Of a stretch of 22,222 nt of DNA, positions 9,224 through 18,780 are shown one piece after another; positions within the stretch are counted from its first letter, which is position 1; each line of letters starts with the position of its first letter. Position numbers and translations under genes: made by a program. The DNA is from Botryllus schlosseri (taxonomy: Eukaryota; Chordata; Ascidiacea; Stolidobranchia; Styelidae). The notes beneath the pieces were generated by a model, which was not told the origin of the DNA, did not search any database, and was given only the letters and a program-made list of their open reading frames with translations. The DNA lies in contig ATSW01010416.1 of the NCBI GenBank assembly GCA_000444245.1, positions 1 through 22,222 of the forward strand. The letters run 5' to 3'.

Positions 9224-9529
9224 ATGGCGAAAGAGGCCAAGCCAGTTATGGTCAACTTTGAAATTTATTCCAATTCGGACGGATCTAAATCGCAGTACAC
9301 GGTTGAGCGGTACTCGACCAAGATGGGCAAAATTATGCGGACTTATTGCCAGAGAAAAAACATTGCTTTTAATGCTGTTCGGTTTCAGTTCGACGGCGAG
9401 CGTATAGCAGCCGGCCACACGCCCGACTCGCTGGGAATAGAAGATGGAGACCATATCGACGTCTTTTCCGACCAAGGCGGGGGTTGCTCCTGCCTTCTGT
9501 GTCCTCGAATGCTCGATGTCTCCTCTTAG
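9224..9529 (+). CDS. SUMO-like modifier precursor, copy A
   Basis: This 101-residue SUMO-type protein has a beta-grasp domain at residues about 9-84 with MRTYCQRKN, VRFQFDGERIA, HTPDSLGIEDGD and HIDVF blocks. Residues 85-87 are Gly-Gly-Gly, with Gln at the usual P4-like position (DQGGG). The 14-residue tail CSCLLCPRMLDVSS follows; it is related to the tail of copy C, so the precursor should need SUMO-protease trimming. The frame is open upstream to an ATG at 9017, but 9224 is preferred because all copies start there and because the splice-acceptor-like site at 9139-9141 lies between the two ATGs. Like its siblings it has VER in place of the basic IKR/VKM of canonical SUMO and one extra residue before the first helix. 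It is the best candidate for a standard conjugatable member of the set. The 3' flank is shared with copy B for almost 1 kb. Confidence 0.82.
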   Translation: MAKEAKPVMVNFEIYSNSDGSKSQYTVERYSTKMGKIMRTYCQRKNIAFNAVRFQFDGERIAAGHTPDSLGIEDGDHIDVFSDQGGGCSCLLCPRMLDVSS

Positions 9530-9789
9530 TACCGACCTGATCAAGGATTGTGAACTAAAGAAGCGTTTTTAAAGATTTTAGCCGTCTCTCAGAGAGGCTG
9601 TATTTTGGCATTTCCATTTGTCCACGGAATGGGATATCGTAAATCGTCCGATCTTTACGTGAACTTTGGTAGATTTTGTAGACGCGGACTACGGCGAGAT
9701 GCGATCAGCATTGAGGGTATACCTACATTCGAAAATGATAAATGTGTAACTCTCCTATCTATGTTTTATTACGATTGTTCTCGGTATAA

Positions 9790-9810
9790 TTTGGCTCGTA
9801 AAGAGCCAAA
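9790..9810 (+). other. Conserved stem-loop in 3' flank of copy A
   Basis: TTTGGCTC and GAGCCAAA pair perfectly around the loop GTAAA, about 260 nt after the stop codon. Copy B keeps it (17561-17581) with one C-to-T change that turns a G-C pair into G-U. The GGCTC/GAGCC stem resembles the histone mRNA 3' stem-loop but has a five-base loop and a shorter core, so it is not called as one. Also possible is a short relict palindrome with no role. Confidence 0.45.
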
Positions 9811-10485
9811 CGAATTTCCATGAAAAATTATTTCTTCACGTCACTACCCTTGTCGACTATTGCAATCTCGTAAATCATAACCCGACCCAATGTCGGGTGG
9901 ACGTTTGAATATGTTTTATGGGTCCGCGTGCGAAACTACATGACAATTGGTGTGGACGTGCGAAATATACAGGGGGTCAAGTCACATTGCCTTCGAGTAT
10001 GCAAGGTTAATTATCTCAGTTGATTAAAGTTTACGAAGGTTGATTAATTATATAAATACGTTTTAAACTAGACAATTGTAAGACACGCCCTGGTCGACTG
10101 AACAATGAACATCCTTACTGCTTATCGACTGTGACGCAATTTACTTGATAGTTTTGTCATGGTGAATGCAATTCCTACCTCTGTCCTGATTATGCAAAAT
10201 CAATCAATATTGTTCGCTGAAACGTGACGCTTCGTCATCCAATGTGCCTTGTTGTATCCACGCGCTTTGTTGTTGTTCACTACTAATACAGTTTGGGCCG
10301 TTCATGGAATCTTTGATTGAATCGATGTCATTGAGCGATTGCATTGCTTGTTCGCAATGTGTTGAATTATGTAGCAGTTGTTTTATACTTAAACATATCA
10401 CAAGATACAGTCTCGCCGGTATTTTTACTCAATTGCATTCGTTATATTTTCAGAACTTGCGTAGGTTGTATTTAGTGAGATAGTT

Positions 10486-10654
10486 ACATCAACTAACTAC
10501 GGAAAACAGGTCTTTCGGAGATCAAGTGTCTTTAGACGTAGCAAATACGGAGTACGGGCATGAAGAAACAAAGCGAGTCCGGATGTTATCCTGTTTCCGT
10601 AACACTAACCGGATTCGCGTTTAGATAGACTGCAAACTACCAGAGAATTTGCTA
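10486..10654. other. Spacer between unit A and the first hAT insertion
   Basis: Nothing recognised. It ends with the target duplication GCTGAGAC (10655-10662) of the next element. Confidence 0.4.
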
Positions 10655-10662
10655 GCTGAGAC

Positions 10663-11181
10663 TAGGGCTGGGCACAATGATTCGAGTACTCGAATCTGAA
10701 TCGAGTACTAATTTCAATGATTCGAGTCGAGTAGTAAAAGACGATTCTTTCGAATACTGGAATGATACGCTTCTCACCACTGAAAGTCTGTTAATCAACG
10801 AGAATTATAGTTTCGCTACTAATCGTCACTGTTGAAGCCTTGGAACATTAATTGGCGGTACCGTAGCATACGAAACATATAGTACAAAGCTACCAAGATT
10901 GCTGGACATATAGCACATTTCCGAAGTCATGATTATCCCGCAACATTGTCACCTAGTGGAATGAAATGGATATGGTCGAAAAAATACCAAAGTATCTCTT
11001 ATGAGATGGATAACCGGCCTTATATTCTTTGGGGTGGCATAAATGGTACATATTTGAACTGTGACTTAATATATTCCGTTATGACGTGATACTAAGTGAT
11101 ACTCGATAACTCGACTCGACTCGAAGCATATTACGTGATTCAGAATCGAATCACTCAGATACTCGATTTTGCCCAGCCCTA
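10663..11181. mobile_element. Non-autonomous hAT element with TAGGGCTGGGC ends
   Basis: The 519-bp element starts TAGGGCTGGGCAC and ends TTGCCCAGCCCTA. It is flanked on both sides by the 8-bp target duplication GCTGAGAC (10655-10662 and 11182-11189). Subterminal ATTCGAGTACTCGAATC and ACTCGACTCGACTCGA repeats are present at opposite ends. No transposase is encoded. About 110 bp of its interior (roughly 10958-11066) resembles the sequence upstream of SUMO-like copies A and B. Confidence 0.85.
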
Positions 11182-11189
11182 GCTGAGAC

Positions 11190-11809
11190 CGCTATAGCTA
11201 TTGACTACCGTGCTAGCATATGACGGTGAGATGGTTAATGGTTATTGGTTATATTAGGCATGAACTGTGGCTGTGACAATTCAGGGCCTAGTTGAAGGAT
11301 ATGATCTGAATGTGCAAAATCGTAGGTCATGAAAGACATGACAACTTCTCATTCTACGCCTAGCAATACTTAGCTTCAGTCAACGAAATTAGCGATAATG
11401 TGACCTATAATAACCTATCAATACCTTTGGCGAAAAATAAAAACAGCTTGTGATCTCATCTCACCCGTAACACGCAGAGATTGTGATGTCATAAGTTTCT
11501 TGCTATAATTTAATTACTGTTATCGCCGACCCAGATCAGTACGCGCCAGAAGCGAATCCAGATAAACAACGATATATTTTGAAAACATTTGCCAATCAAA
11601 CCGGCTGTAATTTATTACGGGAATAGAGGCAGCAACGGACTGGAATACGCATGTCGCCTACTCACTACCAGCAAGATCTTAACCCGTTTGGGTATATGGT
11701 ATTCGCAGCACTTGATTGCGATCTCGTGGTGTTGCAATATATTATATAATTCTAGCGAGGTGCATCTTAAAGAGCAATTCACACATGCCCGGTTCGCACG
11801 GTACATATA
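11190..11809. other. Gene-free stretch between hAT elements
   Basis: No supported gene. The overlapping opposite-strand frames at 11589-11926 share no motif with known families and run into the terminal repeat of the next element, so they are not credible coding regions. Confidence 0.45.
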
Positions 11810-13004
11810 CAGAGGTCTCAAACACGACATGTTATATACAGAGGTCTCAAACACGCGACCGCGTGTTTTGTTCGGCCCGCGACGACATTTTTGATTTTTA
11901 TTAATTTGACAATATATAAGTGTCACATATATCTTTTCAGGTTATAAAGTGTAAATTCCCTCTAAAATTGCTCTAAAAAACCTGAAACTATTCATCAAAC
12001 TTCACTATCACATCAATTGCAAACGCTACCATGCAGTGGAAGATTCACTATTTCGCCACATTTTCACTTCATGATGATAAAACCTGACCCTTAGACGATT
12101 CGTGACTGAAATTTGTGAGTTGGATTTGGACGCGACCTTTCTTAAAATTACTCGAACTCGGGCTGACTCGATGGAAAAATGAAAATGACTCGAGTGGACT
12201 CGGAGTGACTCGGAATGCCGTGAATTTGTTAGAACCATGGACGCAATAAACTAATCGCGTGTCATGGGAATAAATATACATCAGATATTCAGAAGGTCGC
12301 AGTTTGGTATTTCGCTAACTAAGCAAATAGTTATGGCAACCAGTGGCAATCTATTAGTTACATCTTAGGTCGCGTAGTCGCTGAACCAGGTTATTAAGGC
12401 CACTTCCAGGTACCGAGCACCATAGTGGTACACTCCAACGATGGGCCGTTCGGCGTTACGACATTTCTATTACGAAGACGCATTCATTAATATATTGATG
12501 CTATATTTATATATTTTCCGCTCCTGTTTTCGAAGATATTTGACCATGAGATTCATAGCCTACTTATCAGGAGTATACCCGAATCCTGGATTGGAATTAC
12601 ACTGCCAAACCAAAAAATTTTGTGATATCAGATCAGTCTCTATTATCACTCTGTTAAATTCGAAATATCAAAAGGCGATAACTTTAATGATGACATCATA
12701 CATTTGTCCGCTCATAATGTGTCTATATTTTATATTTAATATATAGCAAGAATTCTATTCAAATAGTTATAAATGTGATTGTTTTTTTCCTGCCAGGCAT
12801 AAATTGATACAAGAGTAAATCACATTTTGACGATGTGTGTTTATTGTCATCCTGCTGGATCGGCTCACTTTCAATAGGACAATTCCATCCCGTCAAATAA
12901 GGCCTACTTGGAAAGACATATAATACCCCTATATATGCTGCGGCCCGCGGCGTCGTCAAAACTGGAACACTGGCCCGCGAGGACATTTGAGTTTGAGACC
13001 TCTG
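11810..13004. mobile_element. hAT-type element with CAGAGGTCTCAAAC ends
   Basis: The left end CAGAGGTCTCAAACACG is present twice, 29 bp apart (11810 and 11839), and the right end is the reverse complement (GTTTGAGACCTCTG at 12991-13004). Both ends continue into CGGCCCGCG-rich subterminal sequence with GACGACATTTT (left) and GTCGTCAAAACT (right), a hAT hallmark. A patch of GACTCG-type repeats (about 12150-12220) lies inside and may be another older repeat. No transposase was recognised; the + frame at 12441-12746 has no hAT motif. No matching 8-bp target duplication was found. Confidence 0.75.
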
Positions 13005-13162
13005 ATCTTATGTCTGACAGAGACAAGATTTGTTAGGAGTCGATTTTTTAACCAATTGGATTGGTCATTTCATGGCATTATTAGCTTCAATTCTGCTATG
13101 TATTTAACGGTCATCAGCCTATCTAGATCATGCTGAAAAGAATTTAAAATGTTCCATTAGTG

Positions 13163-13980
13163 CAGGGTGTCAAACATACGGCCCGCGAAGCGATTCTGAG
13201 TAGATTGCAAAATGCATTCCAGCACATCTCCATAACAATTATAGAGACTTTTGTAATAAACACATCTATTAATCCCTCAAGTGTCGAGTAGGGCTACCAG
13301 TATGTTCATAGACGCCATTGTATCCACCCGCAGCGGTGTTCAGGTTTCATTCTGTTCACCATTAGGAACAATTCATTGAAACCCAATTCCGAAAGGCAAA
13401 ATCCGCAAAAAACACGCTCACTGAGTTCATAGTTTTATACGCCAATGAGAGACCGTTACATGCAGGAGCAGGTTACACGGAGAATTAAAATAGTTACAGA
13501 AAAGCATACTTTCAATTCATGTGGTCACACTGCTCTAGAGTAACTCAAAAGATGAATAGATTACGGCCTCAGAGAAACCCGAATCGCGAAGCAATTTCTA
13601 CGTCCGCCCTTACAGTTAAATCGTTCACATACGCAGGGCTGAAGCCATAGTACGACTAAAACAAAGAAAACATAGAAATATGCCAGCTTGTATAGTCGTT
13701 AGAGCCACTTTTTAGCAGTTTATAACTGTATTCAACCGACCAATCGTATTCTTGGGCAATTCCATTGTCTACTAACATAGGTGCTGCTAGAATAGAACCC
13801 CTGTGATCCGTAATATAAAATAATAACGATTGCATATATAGGCTTGATAATAAAGTATACAAGTGAAAAACAAGGGCATGAATTTCGAGGCACCATTTTG
13901 AAATTATTTGACGGGTCCGTCCCGCGAGCGATCTGAAGGTTTGAATCCGACCGCGACGCCAGCTGAGTTTGACACCCCTG
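13163..13980. mobile_element. Non-autonomous hAT element with CAGGGGTGTCAAAC ends
   Basis: The 818-bp element starts CAGGGTGTCAAACATACGGC and ends GAGTTTGACACCCCTG. It is flanked by the 8-bp target duplication CATTAGTG (13155-13162 and 13981-13988). GGCCCGCG-like (left) and CCCGCGAGCGAT (right) subterminal words agree with the hAT superfamily. Minus-strand frames inside have no recognised transposase motif. The left end has lost one G against the right. Confidence 0.9.
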
Positions 13981-14339
13981 CATTAGTGGTTAGCAGCTAA
14001 ATCTCTCAATAATTGCTGCCTTTAGCAATCGATGTAGCCAGTATAAATATGTGTATAATATTGATATTTCGACGCAGAATATCTGGTTCAAGCGTTCGGC
14101 TTCAATTTTACCCTCAAGAAGAATTCGACCAGTACCCAGTGTTCCGTAATAAGCACATGATGTAGGCCTAATCATTAAATTAAATTGCAATTGTACCGTG
14201 TAATGACTGTAATCTGAATGTGCCGGCAATCAGTACATACCCGGTATTATCATGTAGCATTGTAACTCTCCTGCTGCAAAATGTTACCTTCGTAATTTGC
14301 CGCAGTGCGAAGTGTGAAAACAGAATGCGCATCCATTTA

Positions 14340-14524
14340 CATGGAATCTGATATATAGAATCGTGATGTACTGTCTTTGTGCGAATTTTAGTTCAACGTA
14401 CAAACACTTGGATTACGACGCGATGCGCTTAGTATTCTGTGTATATCTAATACGGATTAAAAATGAAAATCTTATAACTCTGCAATTTATCCGTATTCGA
14501 TGATTGCTCTCGGTATAATTTGGA
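14340..14524 (+). repeat. Orphan 3'-flank fragment of a SUMO-like unit
   Basis: GTCTTTGTGCGAATTTTAG is identical to the 3' flank of copy C (around 8426-8444), and the fragment continues with ACGCGATGCG..TTAGTATTCTG as in C. From about 14500 it matches the A/B flank (CGATGATTGCTCTCGGTATAATTTGG) and then stops abruptly inside the conserved stem-loop. No SUMO coding region precedes it. It is best read as the remains of a further tandem copy whose gene was lost. Confidence 0.6.
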
Positions 14525-15361
14525 GGACTAGCACAATATTTCGAGTACGGCCTTAGAAGGAAATTTGTGCGGCCATGGACACGTGATTCAATTAGTATGT
14601 GTTGGCGGCCGTTGACATGCAAATTGAATTTACGAATTGACTCCCGAATTTTTGAGAGATATTAATTAGTCTTGGAATTTTCTTCTTCAACATCACTTAA
14701 TTTTTCGATTTTAGTTTAGTAGCGCCCTTTGCAATCCGACCCCCATAGTGCAGATGTTAACAGCAAAGGAAAATGATGCGCCCCATATAGAAATAAAAAC
14801 TTGGAATCGTGTGTTCCTCACGAAAGAAATTTGTTTCTGGTACGTTTAGGCGATTCCAATATCTTTCCACTACACCGACAATGATTATGGGAGGTCAAGA
14901 AATAACAGCATTCAAAAGAGTGATTAATAACAATTGGTGCACCCGAAGATTCATCATCATTTATAAGTTGCCCTAAATTTTCGAAAACACCCCTCCATCC
15001 ACTCCACCAATGAATCTGATCACATGGGCTGAGAAAGGATAAATGTTTGATAGGAATATGTGAAACTACTAATATTAATGACGAAATGAGCTCGTGAATT
15101 TGAAAAATTATCGCGCGTGGCGCGAACATAACGAATCCCAGAATCGATTCATAACAGGGACACCCGCAATTTCGCTGCGTATAGTAAGGCGATATGAATA
15201 AATAGATTAGTACGGAGTTTACCGGAAATGGACATGGCAGTTTAATATGGGTATTTGGCGTCCAGTTAGTTCGTTACGACTATATGCTCTGGAAAGCGGC
15301 CTTGGGCTACATGAGTAATCGAAATGCGGCCGTGAATAGAAAAAAGGATGGCCACCCCTGG
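14525..15361. mobile_element. Probable hAT element, only the right end clear
   Basis: The right end reads GGATGGCCACCCCTG, the reverse complement of the common CAGGGGTGGCCA hAT terminal repeat. Copies of GCGGCC lie inside both edges (14570-14610 and 15297-15345). The left limit is placed where the SUMO-unit similarity breaks off; a left terminal repeat and a target duplication were not found, so the boundary is uncertain. No transposase was recognised. Confidence 0.45.
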
Positions 15362-15673
15362 ACACTCGATACTCTCGTCCCACTGTGGTGCCTTGAATCC
15401 TCGAATAGTATAATCAGCATCAAAGGCTAGGCTGGAAACGACATTTATCCGAAGTCGCTTGCTAGCGATAAACCCTCAACATGCCAGAAAGTTCAATGAA
15501 ATGGGTATACACGTATACCTGTCGAAATTATGCCAAAATATCTCTAATGCGGCGAATCAGATATGTGCGATGGCATTTTTCTCTTTTTAGTCACACAAAA
15601 GAAGCATATTTAAACTTTCCGAATCGTAAAACTTTCACCCACACGTTCCGGTGTCAAATGTCATTGGGTCGCA

Positions 15674-16803
15674 AAGGGGCGTAGACAGGGGGGTAGAATT
15701 GAAGAACGTTCTACCCCCTTCCAGGCTCGATTCTATCCCGAAAATCCCAGGTCAACGCTACTGCTATAACAACATTTCTTCACGTTATCGCCTAATTTCA
15801 ATTTGTTGCATGCGACGTCGATCGCCGACGCTGATTACATGCCTTTTTCTCGTCGATCTCTCGTCTATGGAAGCGCGTCTATGCAAGCGTGAAAGGGGCA
15901 TTGTTNCATTTTTCTCTTGGCNAGGGTTAGCGATCAGCTTAATCCCTTTATTCTGAATGCAGTCGTCNNGCAATAANAACATTTGTCGCGTCGTTCAACG
16001 CGTTGTTTTCTCATCAACAGTTCATTGTAAACGATAACGAACATTAATAACATGAAAATAACAACTTATAACTGAATGAAATCATGTTTTAAAGCAATCG
16101 CATCTGATTCGTGCTTTGCCGAACTCAAGCCTGTTCCCCAAAACAGCGTGAAGACACAATACATTCGATTCGCATTTTATTTTTGACGCCATTGTTGTGC
16201 ATTGTCTTGACCTCAATGACCATCTATACGTCATACTAGATTATGCCTTTCGTGATCGGTATCCCACCGGGACGCATTCAGCCTTCAATAGCCGCGCCGA
16301 AACTTGTTTGAGATTCCCTCNCTTTGCGAATAAGTCATTATTCACACGCCGGTACAATTAGTATATGCGCCATGTTCGAAATGAATGGAATTAAAACGCA
16401 CAGAAGACGTTACTCTTACACGCGAATTGAATCATGTCAAAATTCATGAAGATATAACAGATTCTGCGCTGTATAGATTGTTCGTCGTGAAATGTTGTTC
16501 TNGTATTGTTTCAAGGTCGATTACTTATTTGAATNCAAATAAGATCTCCTGCACTGTCACGGGATGNGCGCGTGCGCATNGTAACATGATCCCCGTGCAA
16601 GTTNTTGATTGCTAACACGATNCCCGTGCAAGCTGTTGATTGCTAACTCGCTTTTAGTNAGTAATTAGATCCGCCAATTAGTTACGCTTTCAAAAGCGTA
16701 CGGNATACAGAAGTCGCTATCGCTAANGGTATGACGCATANAGGCTCATTCTGCCCCCTTTATTCAGTTCTACCCCCTTTTTATCTCGGCTGGCTACGCC
16801 CCT
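15674..16803. mobile_element. hAT-type element with AGGGGCGTAGCCAG ends
   Basis: The left end AAGGGGCGTAGACAGGGG and the reverse complement of the right end (AGGGGCGTAGCCAG) form the terminal repeat. The flanking target duplication is GGGTCGCA (15666-15673 and 16804-16811). TCTACCCCC words occur near both ends. It sits in the 5' flank of SUMO-like copy B, where copy A is uninterrupted. Every ambiguous base (N) in the window lies inside it. No transposase was recognised. Confidence 0.85.
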
Positions 16804-16851
16804 GGGTCGCATGCTAATTGCTCATATGTCCATTGACCCTATTGCTTTTAT

Positions 16852-16874
16852 GCGTCATATCACAATCGCAAACC
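16852..16874 (+). promoter_or_regulatory. Conserved upstream block, copy B
   Basis: Identical to the 23-bp block upstream of copy A (9081-9103). It lies 41 bp downstream of the target duplication of the upstream hAT insertion, so the insertion left this block attached to the gene. Confidence 0.45.
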
Positions 16875-16894
16875 ACGCGTCTTTAAACGTATCT

Positions 16895-16913
16895 TTCCGT
16901 TCATATCCCTCAG
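16895..16913 (+). promoter_or_regulatory. Conserved 3' splice acceptor ahead of SUMO-like copy B
   Basis: The run ends TTCATATCCCTCAG/ATCGGTAATTTACTTT, 84 nt before the start codon, as in the other three copies. Confidence 0.6.
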
Positions 16914-16997
16914 ATCGGTAATTTACTTTGAACTATACGCTCGGTACTGTACATCTGACTTATTTTACGTAGCAAACCCGAACTTCTACGTGTCGAC

Positions 16998-17261
16998 ATG
17001 TCGGAAGTTGAAGAGGAAGATATGGTCAGCTTTGAAATTTTTTGCGCGTGGGATGGATCCTTAACGGAGTACAGGGTTGAGCGTTACTTGACCAATATGG
17101 GCGAATTTATGCGGGATTATTGTCAGGGAAAAAACGTTGCCTTTGATGACGTTCGGTTTATATTCGAAGGCGACCGTATGACAGTCCGCGACACGCCCGA
17201 CACGCTGGGAATGGAAGATGGAGACCATATCGACGTGATTTTTGTCCAACACGGGGGTTAA
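16998..17261 (+). CDS. SUMO-like modifier, copy B, encoded in mature Gly-Gly form
   Basis: This 87-residue SUMO-type protein has an acidic N-terminus (MSEVEEED) and the domain blocks MRDYCQGKN, VRFIFEGDRM, RDTPDTLGMEDGD and HIDV. It ends VQHGG directly followed by TAA. The DNA after the stop still reads as the sibling tail (Ser-Cys-Leu-Leu-Trp, then Arg-Met-Leu-Asp), so the stop arose in a gene that once had the tail. The product therefore carries a free Gly-Gly and would not need the hydrolase step. Gln is kept at the P4-like position. The last strand reads IDVIFVQ, where siblings have IDVF plus two or three other residues. An in-frame TGA lies upstream of the ATG in the leader, so the start is well fixed. 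A hAT insertion lies 195 bp upstream and another 720 bp downstream; neither touches the coding region. Confidence 0.8.
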   Translation: MSEVEEEDMVSFEIFCAWDGSLTEYRVERYLTNMGEFMRDYCQGKNVAFDDVRFIFEGDRMTVRDTPDTLGMEDGDHIDVIFVQHGG

Positions 17262-17560
17262 TCCTGCTTACTATGGTCGCGAATGCTCGATTTTTTTCTA
17301 ATAGCACCGGCCGGATCACGGATTGCGGCCTGAAAAAGCGTTAGAAAAAGATTTTAGACAACTTTTAAAGAGACTGGGCATTTCTATTGGTACACGGAAT
17401 GGGATGTAGTGAAACGTGCGATCATTGCGCGAATTTTGGTATACTTGGTTGACTTGCGTTACGGTGTGATGCGATCGGCATTCAGCACATGTTTACGGAT
17501 TCGAAAATGATTAATTTGGCTTTGTTGTTTATGCTTTTTTCGCGATTGTTTTCGGTATAA

Positions 17561-17581
17561 TTTGGCTCGTAAAGAGTCAAA
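17561..17581 (+). other. Conserved stem-loop in 3' flank of copy B
   Basis: TTTGGCTC, loop GTAAA, GAGTCAAA. The same hairpin as at 9790-9810, with the one substitution in the stem still pairing as G-U. It lies about 300 nt after the stop codon. Confidence 0.45.
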
Positions 17582-18273
17582 CGAATTTCCATGGCAAATT
17601 ATTTCCTCGCGTTACTGACAATGTCGCTAACAGCAGTCTCGTAAATCATAACCCGACCCAATGTCTTTTGGCCATTTGATCATGTTTTAAGGGTCCGCGT
17701 TCGAAACAGGTTAAGAAACACTGGCCGTACTAACGCCATGACACAATATCCCGACAACTGGTGTTAACGTGTGGAATACTTCAGGTGGTTAAGTCGCATT
17801 GCCTTCGAGAATGCAACGTTAATTATGTCAATTGATTAAAGTTTACCAAGGTTGATTAATTATAAATTCGACGTTTTGAACCATAGACATTTGTAATACA
17901 CTTCCTGGTCGACTGACTGGAACATTGAACATGAACATCCTTACTGCTTATCTACCGTCACGGAATTTACTTGATCGTTTATATCACATGCGGGCAACTT
18001 CTGCGGTCGGGGGCCCGGATATGGGTGAGTGAAGTACTTGGCGGGCCGGATTTCAGAATATATACATTAACCGCGTAATTATTCACCTATACAAGGAATA
18101 AATCGTATTTAATTTAAACTATAAGTTTAAAGCATAGACACCGAAAACAGTTTTTATTGAATTTATTAACAGTAGCTGTTGAAGTCAACCAGACATCTGT
18201 GGTCGGTAAAAGTTGTCAACAAGTTCTTTGCACTCTGGCTGCATGTCGTATGTAGGAACGCAGCATTGTCTCG

Positions 18274-18486
18274 TTAATGTTCATGGGCAAAAATGTATGT
18301 AGACCCGAACAGGGCAAGTAGTTTCATGTCCATCTTTCCCAAGTTGGCAAACTGGGATTCATTCCTTGACGCATAAAATTTGTCAATAATTTTAGAATAA
18401 CACATTTGATTATTATATTCATATTTATTCCCGAAGCATTTCGGCTGACACTCATCAGGGGATACCGTCAGCAATAATGAGAGCAT
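18274..18486 (-). pseudogene. hAT transposase C-terminal remnant
   Basis: In this 70-codon minus-strand frame the segment FYASRNESQFANLGKMDMKL followed by LALFGSTYIFAHEH matches the hAT C-terminal dimerisation region. In GTF2IRD2/ZBED-like transposases that region reads approximately FPNLRKMA.K..SLFGSTY.CE. The frame then meets a stop and frameshifted continuation that align with the remnant in the 2390-2883 copy. The expected sequence between STY and HEH (the CE..FS.M helix) is missing, so this is a decayed, deleted gene. The foldback insertion at 18492 cuts off its upstream part. Confidence 0.6.
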
Positions 18487-18780
18487 TCAAACATAGTGTC
18501 CTATATGGTGTCGAAACAAGCAAATCTCACGCCTCAATGAAATTGTATCACGTCACAATTTCCATTTGACTGCAGGCAATTTGACGGTCATTTTTGACCG
18601 TCTTGCCGAGCATTAAATTTGGTAAAACGGGTATCAATCGAAAGCTGACTCTGCACTGATTACGAAAATATAAATTTTATTCCGCTCGTGGTCCTGGAAC
18701 TCCCGCAATCAGCCTCAAATTTTTCATTGTTATGGAGATTGGCATTGTGAGGCAGCAATGGTGTCTGGCTCTTTTTCTCT

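Larger units (their letters stand above)
8935..10485 (+). repeat. SUMO-array duplicated unit A (uninterrupted)
   Basis: This segment is alignable along its length with the segment starting near 15490 once insertions there are removed. Shared landmarks, in order: GCATATTT-AACTTTC upstream; the GCGTCATAT block; the splice acceptor; the coding region; CACGGAATGGGAT; TCGGTATAATTTGGCTCG; AAATCATAACCCGACCCAAT; GATTAATTATA; GAACATCCTTACTGCTTAT; GTGAATGCAATTCCTACCTC; TTTGGGCCGTT; and GATGTCATTGAGCGATTGCA. The right limit is set by where I stop seeing similarity; copy B is cut by the window edge. Confidence 0.85.

Noticed and set aside
9182-9544. Minus-strand frames opposite copies A and B
   Set aside because: Both are antisense shadows of the same SUMO codons, which explains their resemblance to each other.
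9790-9810. Histone-type 3' stem-loop call
   Set aside because: The stem core is similar, but the five-base GTAAA loop and missing purine-rich downstream element do not fit the consensus, so it was listed only as a stem-loop.
10204-10483. Opposite-strand frames in the conserved block downstream of copy A
   Set aside because: The equivalent region of unit B does not keep either frame open over the same span, so protein coding is not supported.
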